NCBI GenBank assembly: GCA_015501075.1
Contig: JADNYJ010000161.1
Location: forward strand, 22,366 to 86,365
Direction: 5' to 3'
Length of the DNA stretch: 64,000 bases
Origin: Gymnopilus junonius
Taxonomy: Eukaryota; Basidiomycota; Agaricomycetes; Agaricales; Galerinaceae
The translations under genes were made by a program, and so were the position numbers. Positions 22,114 to 33,934 of this stretch are shown piece after piece (positions within the stretch are counted from its first letter, which is position 1; the number at the start of each line of letters is the position of its first letter). Under the pieces are notes generated by a model. It saw nothing but the letters and a program-made list of their open reading frames with translations, was not told the DNA's origin and did not search any database.

Positions 22114-22905
22114 TCAAGTCGCAGGATCTAACTGCACACAATTGATCTCTCCCCGCGAGCCAAAACTCAGCTTCTTCCTCTCTGACGATCCAAATTTGGA
22201 ACCGTCCGTTAACGTGTCAATGCGATGGAGGAAAAGGTCGCCTGGGCTTGGTCTCCCACCTGGAACGACGAACATAAGTAGGCGGTCGCATTGCTGAAGG
22301 GGGCCCACAGGAACTCGGAGTTTGGGTTCTGTGATATTTACATCATTTGATACCCCCATGGAAATTGGCAAGACAGTTGCGAGATCGCCTTGAATGACGG
22401 GCACATTTTGGATGCGAAAGAGGCGAAAGAAGTCGCCTCTCCGAAGGCCGAAGAAGGCATGTTCAGAAAAGCTACAGCAAGGAGACTGGGAAAGATTGAA
22501 GGTTATCTCATGCGTCCCCGGTTCACTGTCCCTCATTGAGCCTTCGAATAAGTTTGAGAGTAGAAAGAGAGGGTTGTTTTTGACACTATCGCTTTCCTTG
22601 CTCAATTCGGGTATTTTCCAAATATAAAGCTTTCCTCTGCGAAGGAGCAGAACGTTTCCAGGAAATAACCTTCGATGTCAGGGAGATTCCTCTAAGGAGG
22701 TTAAAGAGTTTCCGGCTCACTGGAGATGGATGGTCTTGGTCATCTGCTACCACGCCATTTGGCCATAAAACAAAGAAGTCCTTTTCGAAATCATATATAA
22801 CAATAGCATTGCAAAGTCACTTATTTTTCGCAAATTAATGATGTCTGGCGGACGGAGAATGCCATTACGTGCGTCAGGATATCGAGTCCCAATGTCAGCA
22901 GGCAT
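22114..22905 (-). pseudogene. WD40/beta-propeller-like family, copy C, truncated
   Basis: Contains the second half of the propeller: IVIYDFEKDFFVLWPNGV, NVLLLRRGKLYIWKIPEL, FGLRRGDFFRLFRIQ, PLQQCDRLLMFVVPGG, LFLHRIDTLTDGSKFGS and INCVQLDPAT. The frame then ends at a stop (22114-22116) where copies A and B have a Gly codon in the motif T-G-R-L-C. It abuts the start of copy B with almost no spacer, so B and C look like a tandem duplication with C truncated. The likely first ATG is at 22905 but the N-terminus is not convincing. Confidence 0.6.
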
Positions 22906-23209
22906 GGTGGGGATATTTCACGCAAAGATGAGGGTTAAATAATATAAGGCAATAGATGAAGAAAGAAAAGGATAATCAATGCATTTGAATATGAAATCAA
23001 GTTAAACGAGGGGATTGTTGAAAACAAATCGGACCCTTCGGAGTAAGTAGAATTCAAACTCCGGTCGTGTTTCTCATGGGAGAAAAATGACTGGGCTCAG
23101 ACCCGTCTCACCTTCATCAATCCCTCGAAATCCGCAAAACTACCTCTTCCGTCCAACTTTATCAGAATTTGTTAATACCTCGGCGTATTCAGTGCCAATT
23201 ACACTAATC
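22906..23209. other. Intergenic region before the Gbp2-like gene
   Basis: About 300 bases, presumably with the promoter and 5' UTR of the RRM protein gene. The frame upstream of the chosen ATG stays open back to 23087 and contains another in-frame ATG there, so a longer N-terminus is possible. Confidence 0.35.
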
Positions 23210-25956
23210 ATGGACGTCGACATGAAGAACAAGGAGGACAACGATGACAAAGGGATCATTGCGCCTACGAATGGTGGCAACGGTCGGGACCATCGGGATT
23301 ACGACCGCGACAAGGACAGGGATCCCCGTGATCGCGACTTTGATCGCGATAGGGAAAGGAGAGACCGGGATAAAGACAGGGATCGCGACCGTGGTGATAG
23401 GCGTGATAGTGGTATGTTGTCTTTTCTTCTTTTTTTTCCCCATTTTTTCGCTCTTTTTTCTAGATATGTGTTCTGATGAATTATTGTCTGCTACGCAGGT
23501 CGTACCGCTCGCCCAAGACCAGGTGGTGACCATTGGGAGCCTGAGAGACGTGCCACTGACGTACGTCCCCACTTTTTCGCTTCCTCCCACTACCCTAAAA
23601 TCCTTCTTTTCCGCAGCGCCGCCGGAGGTCTTCCAGATCCCGCTCTCGTTCTCGAAGACGCTCGGCATCTCCCCGGAGGCGCCGTCGCTCGCGCTCGCGC
23701 TCACCCACCAGGTCCAGGTCCCGCTCACGCTCCCGCAGCCGAGACAGGGAACGTAAACCTACTGACACCTTCTCCCGCTCCCTGGGCGGGCCAATGAACG
23801 CAGAACACGAAGAAGCCGTCGAGTTTGCCAAGATCAGCAAGAGAGAAAATCGTGTCTATGTCGGCAATTTAAGTTACGATGTCAAGTATCGTGACTTAAT
23901 GGAATTCATGAGGGGAGGTGGGTGGGGGATATATTTTGCATCGAGTCTCTGTTTTTTCTTGCGTTTTTGGGGCGGTGATTTTTGGTTTTTGGCATGTGGG
24001 GGGCCGGACGAAGCTGATATCTGTCGATAACGAGGATGGCGTTGTGAATTCTTTCTTGTTGATTTTGTGGGCCTACCGTTTTTGGTGGTCTCCGTTGCGT
24101 GGATTTCTTCCTTAGCAGGCCTCTCCGATGAACTGGAGTTTGGTTTTTGGGGATGAGCATTGTTTGATGGGAGTGGAGTGGATGAGAAGTTGCCTTTTTT
24201 TGCTTTTTATCTGATGGAATTTTGGACGACTTGGAAGAGGATATTGATGGGAAGTTTTTGGTTGGCAGCTGGTGAGGTTCTCTTCGCCGAAGTTCTCGTT
24301 ACACCTACAGGCGTCTCCAAGGGATGCGGGTGAGTGTTCTATTTAATATCCTCATTGCTTGGATGCTGTCTGACTAACATTCTCTTTTATTTTAATATCA
24401 GTATTGTCGAATTCGCGTCGTCTGAAGATGCCCAACGTGCCATTCGTGAACTTTCTGAGCAGCCATTGCTCGGTCGACCTGTGTTCATCCGTGAAGTGCG
24501 TATTTTTACGTTCTGTACTTTATGACGTGGCAACTTAGAATTCACTTGTAGGATCGCGAAAACGAGGCCAGGTTCGGCGCCACCCCAGTACCGGGTAAAA
24601 TTGGAATGGCCATGGCCGGCCAAGGACTGAACGCAGCTCCGCCTCCTCGTCCACCTTCCCATAATGTGTATGCGGGGAGCAACAACCCCGGAAACCAGCT
24701 TTACGTTGGAAATGTAAGCTCGTCTTTCTCTTGATCCATTCGACAGTCATACGCTTTTGAGCGGAACGCACGCTGATATTTTTTGTTTGTGGTTCACTTT
24801 TCTTAGTTGCCGTATCAAGCTGGTTGGCAGGACCTGAAGGACTTGTTCAGGACTGCTGGGAATATCATTCGCGCCGATATCAATATTGGTGCGGATGGTA
24901 GGCCCAAGGGCTCCGGGACAGTCGTTTTTGAGACTCCAAAGGATGCTCAGCAGGCTATCAGTATGTCTTCCCATTCTGACGACTTTTATAAGGAAAGGGT
25001 TTTGCTGATACCGTGTCTCGGATAGGTATGTACCATGGTTTTGATTGGTACGGACGCACCCTCGAAGTCAGAGAGGTACGCACATGCCTGGCATTCCAGC
25101 CTGCTCACCAGCTAACTCACAATCTCTCCAAACAGGACCGCTATGCCGGCCTTTCGGGCGGCTTCCGCGGCGGTCTCCGAGGCGGTCTGCGCGGACTCGG
25201 TAGGGGCGGTATGCGTGGGCTCCGTGGTGGGTTCGGCAGGGGCGGGTACGGCGGTGGCGGCGGCGGAGGAGGAGGCAGGGATTTCTCCGACCAGGACATC
25301 TACGCTGATTATCCTGGGCCTGACCAGAGCGGCGCTGGCGCTGCAGCGGGTGGACCTGGTGCCGGAGGTGGAGGAGGTGGGCATGGTGGGTTGAGGATGA
25401 ATAACTACGGTGCTGGAGGTGCGTATGGGGGTGCGGGTGGTCCTGGGGGAGGGTATGCGGAAGGAGAGCCTAGTCAGCAGATCATGGTTCGGAACGTGAG
25501 TTTTTTTTTTCGTTTTTGGGTTTGAGGGGACGCTGATTGCGGCTTTCGCTTTGTTTTTTTTTAGTTGCCTTGGTCCACTGCGAATGAAGATCTTGTTGAG
25601 CTCTTCGAGACGACGGGTCAAGTCGAGCTTGCTGAGATTCTGTTTGATGGCACCCGCTCGAAAGGGTGTGGTGTCGTCCAGTTTGCGCAGGTTGGCGAGG
25701 CTGAGACTGCTATTGGTACGTTTCCTTCTCATGTTACACTATCATGCATGAGTGCTGACTGTTTGCTACAGCCAAGTTCCAAGGGTACATGTACGGTGGA
25801 AGGCCTCTGGGTATGTCATCGCCCTTTTTCCTTTGATGTTGCTATGGCTGATCCAGATTGTGTTATCGACTAGATGTCCGCTTCAACGACCGCTGGCATA
25901 CATTTACGCCTTCCTCTGCCAAAGGCGGCCAAATTGCGCCTATGCAGGCAGAGTAA
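23210..25956 (+). CDS. RS/RRM mRNA-binding protein, Gbp2/Hrb1-like
   Basis: Twelve exons (23210-23411, 23499-23560, 23617-23917, 24269-24329, 24402-24495, 24552-24713, 24807-24960, 25026-25075, 25136-25495, 25565-25715, 25772-25810, 25874-25956) splice to 1719 nt, 572 residues, with no frame break. The N-terminus is an Arg-Asp repeat tract then an RS domain (RRRSSRSRSRSRRRSASPRR). Three RRMs follow: RVYVGNLSYDV with GCGIVEFAS, QLYVGNLPYQA with GSGTVVFETP, and IMVRNLPWSTA with GCGVVQFAQ. Between RRM2 and RRM3 is an RGG/Gly-rich linker. Yeast Gbp2 and Hrb1 ride on mRNA with TREX and act in mRNA export and quality control. The 351-nt intron in RRM1 is unusually long for this locus. Confidence 0.92.
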
Positions 25957-26832
25957 AGCGTTTATTATCTGTTTTGTGGTTTTTTGGTTTCGCCGTTGAA
26001 GCGTTGAAGGGTTATATGTAAAACGTTAAATTTCAAAATGCCTTTTCTCAAGATCACTGACCTTCCACTTTGCCTCTTATTTCCTCCCTTCTTTTTCTTT
26101 TGATTTTTATCTATGTAATGAGTGCTCTGAACTCGTTCACTCTCTCCAAAAAAAACACTGAACTTGTGGTTTGCGGCATCCCCCTCGTCCTTTATTCCAG
26201 TCTCTTTGCGTGTATGTGTCTTATCGTGGCCTCGTCTCGGCTCTTATTTACGCTGAGGAAAAAAAAATCATTCATTTTCTCCCTGCTTATGTTTTATTGC
26301 CTTTTTCGCTCCTTTTTTGCTCAATGGGTACTTGCAGCTGCCTATGTATATAGTATGCTGAAATATAAATTTAAAGTGTTGGTTCATAACTGCATGATGT
26401 CCACTGTGTTGCTTTATTTTTGGACACGATGCGTGTGGCGTGGAGTGTACTCGTCGAACGGGGATCTTTTATTCTCGTAACGTTGACATGGATATGACGT
26501 CGACTTTAAATTTGGGATTGGCCACGCCAAGGGAACAGAATAGAATCGGGGGTGCATTTTCCAAGCAGGGTTTCCCTTACGGTGTCGGAGTCGGGGACGG
26601 AGGAGAGACGGTTGGCGGGTAAACTTGGGAACCCCTTTTTCTGCCTACGTCACTCTTCACAAACCCACCACCACCCGCAGCACCGTTTGTCCAACTCAGT
26701 AACGGTTGCGGGGCTCTCGTTTCTCAAATTTTCCCTCTTTCTAATCCGAATCTTGTCTCTTGAGCTTGATTCCTGACAACGCAATTATAGCACAAGTTAT
26801 CCCAAGTTAAAACTAAATCCGATTTCGAATTC
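25957..26832. other. Intergenic region, 3' UTR and promoter
   Basis: A T-rich 3' flank of the RRM gene, then the upstream region of the transporter gene. Frames in 26070-26776 are low-complexity and not supported. Confidence 0.4.
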
Positions 26833-28753
26833 ATGAAGCTCACCAACCCCAACCCGGACTCATTCTACGAATCCCAGCTCATCCTCCTCAGTGTCATCTG
26901 TGTTTTCTTCCTCGTCCTCGATCGGTATCTCGAGCGAAAGACGCGTGCGCAGCAGTATGCTGCGGGCGCGAGTCTGAGAGACAGAGACGCGGCGGATGAT
27001 AGGCTGGAGAGCGGGAAGGCTGCTGGAGGCCCGGTTGGAGGCGCGCTAGGCGGGGCGCATGCGATGAAGACTTTGACGAGACAGTATTTGGTCGTTTATG
27101 CTATTGTTATGGGTAAGTAGATATATGGGAGGCGGTTGCTCAGAATTACTTGGTCCTGATTGTTTTTATACTGTAGGTGCGGACTGGCTGCAAGGACCGT
27201 ATGTGTACTCGCTTTATAGAGAACAGTACCAGTTTCCGGAGAGATTGGTCGCGGTGCTGTTCGTCACTGGATTTGTATCTGCCGGGTTGGCTGCGCCTCT
27301 AGTAGGTGTATGGGCGGACCAACAGTAAGTGCTTCATTGACTGACTCCTTATCTCAAACTACTTTCTCATCGCGTCTCTTTCCAGTGGCCGGCGAAAACT
27401 ATGTCTAGTCTTCTGCATAACCTACACCCTCGCGTGTTTGTGCATCTCCGTCCCCTCGCTCCCCATCCTCCTTGTAGGTCGCTTCCTCGGGGGAACATCG
27501 ACCTCCATCCTCTTCTCCGCCTTTGAATCATGGCTCATCTCCTCCGGCACCTCCTTGGGCCTGCCCCCCGCGGACCTGAGCACCATCATGGGCCGCGCGA
27601 CGCTGGTCAATGGGGTGGTGGCGACTGCTGCGGGGGTATTAAGCAATCAGCTGGTGAAGAGAACGGGGGGCAATTTCGTGGCGCCCTTCGGGGCGAGTGC
27701 GGTGTTGTTGGTGGTTGCGTGGGTGGTGATTAAGCTTACGTGGACTGAGAATTATGGGGCGGGTGGGGGGAGTGGTGCGGGAGCTGGGACGGGGACGGCT
27801 ACGCAGGTTGAGCAGGATGTGTTCCAGGTGAAGAGGTTGGGTAAGGCGTGGAATATTGTCAGGCAAGGTACATATTTTAATTTCCTTCCCATCTTTCATT
27901 CTTCGTTTAGAAAACCTTCTTATTGACGCGTTTTTGTTTTCGGTTCGTCCAAGATCCGTTACTTCTCGTGCTGGGTCTCACACAGACATGTTTCGAAGGG
28001 TCGATGTACCTCTTCGTCTTCCTCTGGGTTCCTTCTCTGCAAGAACACGCGCGCACACCCGCCTCTCTCCCCCTCGGATACATCTTCTCTTCGTTCATGA
28101 TTTCAATGATGCTCGGGTCGTTATGCTACACCGCCATTGTGTCTTATCACCAGCGCAAGTCCTCGGCGAAAGCACCCAGCGGCCACACCACCACCACTAC
28201 CGCAAGCTCACCGATGAGCACGTATGATTCGAGCTTGACGTTGCACGCTAAGCTCAGTAGTCTGGTGTGTGCGACAAGTGCGCTGGCGCTGGCGATGAGC
28301 GTGGCAAGGCAGGAAGAGCATGTCCGCTTTTGGGCGTTTTGTCTGTTTGAGGCGTGTGTGGGGATGTATTATCCCGTGCAGGGGACGTTGAGGGGCACGT
28401 TGATTTCGAATGAGCATAGGGCTACTGTAAGTCTTTAATTTTCCTGTCTTAGGTTAGGTGGCTCTGTCCTTGCTTTATCTGTATTCTTTCGTATAACGGA
28501 TTTATCAACTGACGCCCTTCCTTTCTTCCTTCTTCTCTAGCTCTCCTCCCTATTCAGAGTCCCGCTCAACATCTTCGTCGTCGTCTCCCTCCTCACGGGG
28601 GTCTCATCGGCGAGGAGGGCAGTGTTAACCGCCAGTGCACTCATGTTGGGTTTATCCTCGCTCATGACGGGCGCTGTGATCGTTGATCGGGCGGAGGAGG
28701 TGGGGGTAGTTGGAGGTGGGGGCCAGAATGTGAATTCGAAAGCGTTGGAGTGA
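26833..28753 (+). CDS. MFSD5-like major facilitator (molybdate-anion transporter family)
   Basis: Five exons (26833-27112, 27177-27324, 27386-27867, 27954-28426, 28541-28753), 1596 nt, 531 residues, one frame. It begins with a membrane segment (LILLSVICVFFLVLDRYLE), then MGADWLQGPYVYSLYREQ, the hallmark of the DUF895/MFSD5 group related to the algal MoT2 molybdate transporter. It then has VGVWADQHGRRKL (the MFS loop 2-3 signature), GRFLGGTSTSILFSAFESWL, QTCFEGSMYLFVFLWVPSL and FEACVGMYYPVQGTLRG. About 12 helices are expected. Substrate assignment rests on family similarity only. It lies in a block of intact genes on the same strand. Confidence 0.88.
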
Positions 28754-29312
28754 TTTTTACTTTTTTTTAACCCCCCAAAAAAGGACTTGAGGGGGAGTGA
28801 AGGAAATGACTCATTGAGGGCGGGGGGAGCAGGAAGGTGGAGGAGGGTCAAAAGTATGCTTTGCGTTTCTGAGCTGAACCTCTGATTTTTATATTAGATG
28901 GATGCTGAGCGGGAGCTGTTACTCGTACTCTCGGAGGAGTTACATTTACATTACCATTCGGAATTCGTACTTCCTAGCCACTGCAAAGAACAAATTTTGT
29001 ATTAATAGTTCTTACCTGGCCTTGGACTCGGACTTTAATATATACCCCTTTTTTTTTACACGCATGACCTTCGTTAGTTACTAGATGCTTTGAACTCCGG
29101 GTCAATAGGTGTGCAGTACCCAAAACGGGAGGTTTACTTCCGAACACGACGCCAAACAATCTCCAACGCGTGACGAATGGGTGACGTGCCTTTCCGGCTG
29201 CTTCCCACCCAAAAGGATTCGCCAAAAAAAAAAATTTTGTCTTTCCTCCACCGTTCACCTCATCTCCGAAACCCCACTTCCTTTCTTCTTTTCTTTCTTT
29301 GTTTTGAACAAA
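28754..29312. other. Intergenic region
   Basis: 3' flank of the transporter gene and promoter of the p32 gene. A run of A bases and a pyrimidine-rich stretch (29270-29305) lie just before the p32 start. Nothing coding was found. Confidence 0.4.
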
Positions 29313-30647
29313 ATGTCGGCCATTGCTGCTCTTCGTTCTGTCGGTCGCGCCAGGCTCGTTGCTGGCATGAGAGTCTCACTTGCCAGCGTTGCGAGACCTG
29401 CTGTGGCCCGACCTGCTCTTTTCAGAACTTCTGCGAGGGCGTTCACTGCGAGTGCAGGACGGTTTGGAAGTGGTGCTAGTGAGTTCTCTCTTCCCTCCTT
29501 CCTTTCCTTTCACCTTGTCTATGGCGCGTCGCGTTTATGTACTGACCATCGCTGTGTTTCTGTTTCAACTGCATAGCCGACATCGCTCTTTCCCAAAAAC
29601 TCCAAGAAGAGCTCAAGTACGAGCAGGAGGCTGCGGTCACCGAAGGTGCTGCCGAGACCCCGGAATTCGTGAAGCAGTTCCTCGAGCAGGGCACTTGGTC
29701 TGTGCGTATTCATGTGGTTCTGGACTCTGGTTTGCGCGGACGACTGACTTTTGTTTCGTGTAGATCGCTGATACCAGGGGTCACGATGAGGTTACTCTGG
29801 CTCGTAAATACGGTGATGAAAAGTGCGTTGCGTCTTGGGTTTTTCCTCCAGTTTCTTTTTGGGAGCAGAGACAGATAAACTAACTCTTGATTCTTACAGC
29901 ATCCGACTTATGTTCTCCATTGCCGACCTTTCAAACGAGGAAGATTACGATCTTGAGAATGAGAGTGAAGAGGAGGAACAGCCCACCTTACCTCTGCGTG
30001 CTTCGCTCTCCATCACCAAGGTTCGTTCACCGCATGCTTCCTTCTCTTCATGTTGCGGGATACCTGACGCGGGATATCTACGTCATAGGCCAACGGCCCT
30101 GGAGCTCTGAACGTCGACATGGTTTCTCAGGACGGCCAATTCATCATTGAGAACGTCTCGTTCTACGATGATGCCAAGACTGGCACTGAGCTCACTGCTG
30201 ATGCGGACTGGAACAGGCGGGGACTCTACATCGGTCCTCAGGTACGTTAGACGTTCTATGCTATGCTCTACTTTCATCTTTTTACTTCCGTCATTACAAC
30301 CTCTTACTTCCCTGCAACCGTGTTCTTCTCCTCCTTGTTCCTTCTTTCTCATGTTCTGATGAATTTGCTTGCTGATATGATTTGGGTTGATAGTTCGACA
30401 CCCTCGACTCTGGCCTCCAAGAAGAATTCGACAAATTCCTCCAAGAGCGCGGTATCAACGAGGCTGTGGCCGCTTTCATCCCCGAGTATGCTGCGTACAA
30501 GGAGCAACAGGTTCGTTTGCTGCTTTCTTCCCCTTGCGAGAATCGTCCTGTCGTCTCTATCATTCATCACGTGATTGCTGACCTACGTTTTATTTGCAGG
30601 AATACGTCAAGTGGTTGGGCAAGGTGAAGAACTTTATCGACCTCTAG
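29313..30647 (+). CDS. MAM33: Mitochondrial acidic matrix protein p32/MAM33
   Basis: Seven exons (29313-29478, 29577-29701, 29764-29822, 29900-30020, 30089-30241, 30394-30510, 30600-30647) give 789 nt, 262 residues. The first 45 residues are rich in Arg, Ala and Ser without acids (RSVGRARLVAGMRVSLASVA), a clear mitochondrial presequence. Then follow LSQKLQEELKYEQEAA, GHDEVTLARKYGDENIRLMF, an acidic stretch (DLENESEEEEQ), NVDMVSQDGQFIIENVSFYD and the C-terminal GINEAVAAFIPEYAAYKEQQ and YVKWLGKVKNFIDL. The family forms a doughnut-shaped acidic trimer in the matrix and supports mitochondrial ribosomes and respiration. The gene is intact. Confidence 0.94.
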
Positions 30648-31376
30648 ACTTGTGAAAAAATTGTCGCTGCAATTGCTACTGGATCCCCTTCATATGTTAT
30701 CGGTGGTATTATCCGGACAGCACTTACATTGCCAGTGTGTTTTGTCCTTGACGAGTTAATTATATGACACCATCTACCCATCTGCTTTTTCTCGTTTGTT
30801 ATGATCACATATTTTCTGCTCTACCCCTAGATTATACGCCGACTGATCCCACCCAAGCTGAAGATTTAAGTACATAACATAATACATACTCCCCTCGTAC
30901 ATGCATAAATATTTTTTTTTACCTTGCTCGCATCGCACCACCTCCGCTCTATAGTTTTTTTTCTTGTAATGCCACTTTTTTATTTCTTTTGATTTTGGAT
31001 GTTGGATTCGTGTTGGCGACTGAGATGGTCTTGCTATGCTACATGGCCTCATTAACATGATCAGTGGATATTCAGATTCATTTAAAGTCCGCACTCTCAA
31101 CTTGATCAGACTTCATACCGGTACCATGATGGGTCGACTTAGTCTTTACCGTTCGGTGCTCTCACTCTCCGCCCAACTATCCACCTGTAGGCCGTTCACG
31201 AACGAACGATCTAATTTTCTCTCTTGACTTGTGGTTGGAACCCAAAGCGGATGTCGTGGTGCTACCCATGTTTTGCATTGTCTTGTTTCAAAACCACGGC
31301 TTGAAAACGATGATGACAATGATTCAGCTGTCTCTGACAAATTGCTTCGACTAAGGCTCTAGTACGATGCTCCTCA
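30648..31376. other. Intergenic region
   Basis: 3' flank of the MAM33 gene and upstream sequence of the kinase fragment. Nothing recognised. Confidence 0.4.
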
Positions 31377-32030
31377 AAACGGTTCCACCATCGATATCTT
31401 CGATCCCATGGAGAGCTGCGGCCGCTGGACTATCGAGCTGACCTGGGCATCTGTCTTCTTTGGCTGTGCAACACATCTCCTCCCGGCTGCTGGAAAAGAA
31501 GCACAAAAGTGATTTATATTGCGATCATTCAAGTGGTCGATGGTTATGGAACGATGAAATCAGTGAGTTTGTAATTCACAGTTAACTTCAAGTTCCTTGC
31601 TCTCATATGAGTTTTACTGTACCCCAGATCGAAGAAAGCGTTACACACCCTTCGACCCCGACGGCCTTCAGGAAGTTGCATGCCGGGTGTGTTCAGCTCA
31701 AAGGTGCACCAATATGGTCGAGATGGGACATGGTATGATTTCTTTAACTTCTTTTGAATGTGGCGTTGAATGCACTCTCAATGTCGATTTACGGTTCATG
31801 AATAAAGTATTCCATCTCCAGTTCAACAACGGAAGGGAACTAGTAGCCCGCGTTCCTACTCCACTTGCGGGAAATTTAGAGCTTTCCATTGCTAGTGAAG
31901 TCGCTACCATTGAATATGTCCATTTTCGCTATAATGGAGGGAGCGTAGATGATTTGACAGCCAAGATCCCTCGAATTCTTACCTGGGACTGCTCATTTAA
32001 AGGCCCTGTTGGGTGGCCATATATCCTGTC
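31377..32030 (+). pseudogene. AIM9-like kinase, 5' half (fragment K1)
   Basis: Matches the 5' half of the full-length copy at 55494-57448. It starts MLLKTVPPSISSIP, a mitochondrial-type leader, then CDHSSGRWLWNDEI, RRKRYTPFDPDGLQEVAC, FMNKVFHLQFNNGRELVARV, SEVATIEYVHFRYNGG and SFKGPVGWPYILS, where homology stops at 32030. A TGA (31439-31441) interrupts the leader, and the acceptor of the second intron reads CG instead of AG (near 31793). Otherwise the frame is whole, including two places where the full-length copy has lost a base. The family carries an aminoglycoside-phosphotransferase-type fold. Its missing 3' continuation starts 16 kb away at 47998. Confidence 0.8.
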
Positions 32031-32449
32031 ACAGGGAAGGTATCTCCAAGGAATACTTTCCTTATGGAACTCTTGGATCTAATGACACTTTTAATTGTTC
32101 GATGCTGGGTGGTTCACGTGCTGGCCAGAACACCCACATGAATGTCAATTCTGCTGCTGCGAGTTAGAGAAAACAGGAATAACAACTGCAATTTCAGGGG
32201 GTACACTGCGACGGACACCTGTATATACCAGTACATTGGGTGATCATGGGATAGTCAGTCCAGATAAACATATAGAGTAGCAAAAATTATGGATTTATGG
32301 ATTTATAATGGAAAGGAATGTGAGGGAGAAGAGCGTAATGAATAATGAATAAAGAAAAATATATGAACTGATCAATAAGGCCTGAGAGTACAACGGGCTT
32401 CAAGAATAGAAAAGCAGAGAAAGGAAATCACCCACAGGAAGACAGCTCT
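32031..32449. other. Sequence beyond the kinase breakpoint, nothing recognised
   Basis: After the K1 breakpoint the sequence no longer matches the kinase. A 61-codon frame (32095-32280) has Cys and His residues but no family match. Confidence 0.3.
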
Positions 32450-33220
32450 TCAATCCCAATTTGGCTGGAAGCTGGCTGGTCCTTGTCGAGAAGGTACCAT
32501 GTGCCTCACTGCAAGCACACCCGGACGCTCAATCTGCAGCACTGTACCTTCAGGAATTAGGTAAGTCTGGAGGTCACAGTTGGGATTGGTTTCTAAGATG
32601 GTACGCTGGAACCATGTCATGTCTCCCAAAGACTGTTCAATGTTCTCCTCGATGGAGAAAATTTCAGCTTCAGGCATAAAGCCTATACTTTCTGCAAAAA
32701 TGTGTACATCCTTAGGCTTCTGGATGGGTTTCTTTGCTTTGTTGATGAAATCAAAGCAAAAGTAGCAAATATGTTGGAGGCCACCATCAAAGAGACGAAT
32801 GGCAAAATCTTGTGTGATGGGGACATAGAACACTTCCTCTCCAGGAAGAGGCTTACACTATATAAATCAGAGGATGAGTCCATTGCAACAATCCTAGGTA
32901 AGGATAACTCACTCCTATGGTGGTGATGCCTCCCTGAGGTAAAGATGCTTCCAAACCTTCTTGATACCTCCATATTGATGATACTCATGGGTAAAATACT
33001 CATATAATTCTTCCTCGAGCATTCCAGATTCATTAGCTATCCATTTAATGAAAGCTTCCACCTCTGGATCATCGTAATTTGACCTCTGTACTGGGCGTGA
33101 ATGAGGGGAATCAGCAGGAGTCGAGGATAGTATACGTGGGAATGTGTTTGACTGGCTGAGCACATCATCATAAGTGATGGGGAAAAGACGTTGCAGTGGT
33201 TCATGATAGGAATTGAATAC
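32450..33220 (-). CDS. Hypothetical protein in the transposon zone
   Basis: Two coding-like blocks on the minus strand: 33220-32915, containing YDDPEVEAFIKWIANESGML and EEELYEYFTHEYHQYGG, and 32840-32450, containing FYVPITQDFAIRLFDGGLQH, MTWFQRTILETNPNCDLQTY and IPEGTVLQIERPGVLAVRH. Composition is coding-like, but the blocks are separated by a stop and I could not join them with a clean intron, so the gene may be broken. No known domain is recognised. Being within the nested insertions, it may belong to a transposon. Confidence 0.35.
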
Positions 33221-33481
33221 TGAATGCTAGGCATAACTGCAGTATAAGTAGTGAAGTGAGTTCGGGGACCAGAGATTGAATGGTGGGAAACAATCTTCAA
33301 CAGAGTCATGTGTCATAACCGGTTCTCGGAGTCATAGATTACTGAACAAAGAGCATCCACAGAATGCCTCGGGTAAGCCACATGTGTACAAGGGTTTTTG
33401 CTTCCTCTTTGTTCTTTATTCTTTGTTCTTTGTCTTTACAAAGCACTGAGTTACCTGGGGTTTTCCCTCACTAACAACATA

Positions 33482-33715
33482 CTGTACTAATTCATTCAAT
33501 TTGGTGGTCACGGGTCACAGGCCCTCCCAAATTGACGAAAAGTCACAGAGGTCACGCAAAAATCGGTCAAAAATGCCTCAAAAAACACATTCGGAAGGCC
33601 AAAAAAGCTTACAAATCCATCAAAATCGCACCAAATATGGTAATTTGCCGAAATCAAAATTTCGTCAGGTGGGTCACAGGTCACACAGCCTGCCGAATTG
33701 AATGAATTAGTACAG
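33482..33715. mobile_element. 234-bp TA-flanked MITE (Tc1/mariner type)
   Basis: Ends are inverted repeats starting CTGTACTAATTCATTCAATT, flanked by TA on both sides (33480-33481 and 33716-33717). The second tandem-repeat copy provides the empty site (ctaacatatggcagaataac near 33869), so the TA duplication is directly visible. Internal sequence carries several GGTCAC motifs near both ends and no coding capacity. Confidence 0.8.
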
Positions 33716-33934
33716 TATGGCAAAATAACAAATGTCTTTGTTATCTTAATTAAATACAATACATTCCTGAAACAGTCACCATGGTGTCACCAGCACATTG
33801 GAATTTATAGTTCTTTGTTCTTTGTCTTTACAAAGCACTAATTGACCTGGGGTTTTCCCTTCACTAACATATGGCAGAATAACAAATGTCTTTATTATCT
33901 TAATTAAATACAATACATTCCTGAAACAGTCACC

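Larger units (their letters stand above)
18376..22140 (-). pseudogene. WD40/beta-propeller-like family, copy B, split by a long-TIR element
   Basis: The 5' part (22140-21458) carries NILLAPGGRFLIVSRD and, near 21600-21480, a block matching copy A: VNISGTRIAILFASKIIAWDF. The 3' part (19094-18376) resumes with HFYSDEILLHRNGRFYIW and continues to PLQQCNG, IHRLDMLIGSRLNPLIKKKL, VQLRAVTGRLCVV and a stop at 18376-18378. These correspond in order to copy A, so the two parts are one gene. Between them lies the 2345-bp element at 19104-21448, flanked by GCTAAAATG on both sides. The insertion point is just upstream of the likely donor site equivalent to the copy A intron. The reading frame around the junction is not cleanly intact even without the element. 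Confidence 0.75.

Noticed and set aside
23204..23756. Long frames on both strands over the RS region of the Gbp2-like gene
   Set aside because: They are shadows of the Arg/Ser/Asp repeat codons; the spliced plus-strand gene explains the sequence.
25112..25732. 206-codon minus-strand frame
   Set aside because: Antisense shadow of the RGG-rich exon and the RRM3 exon.
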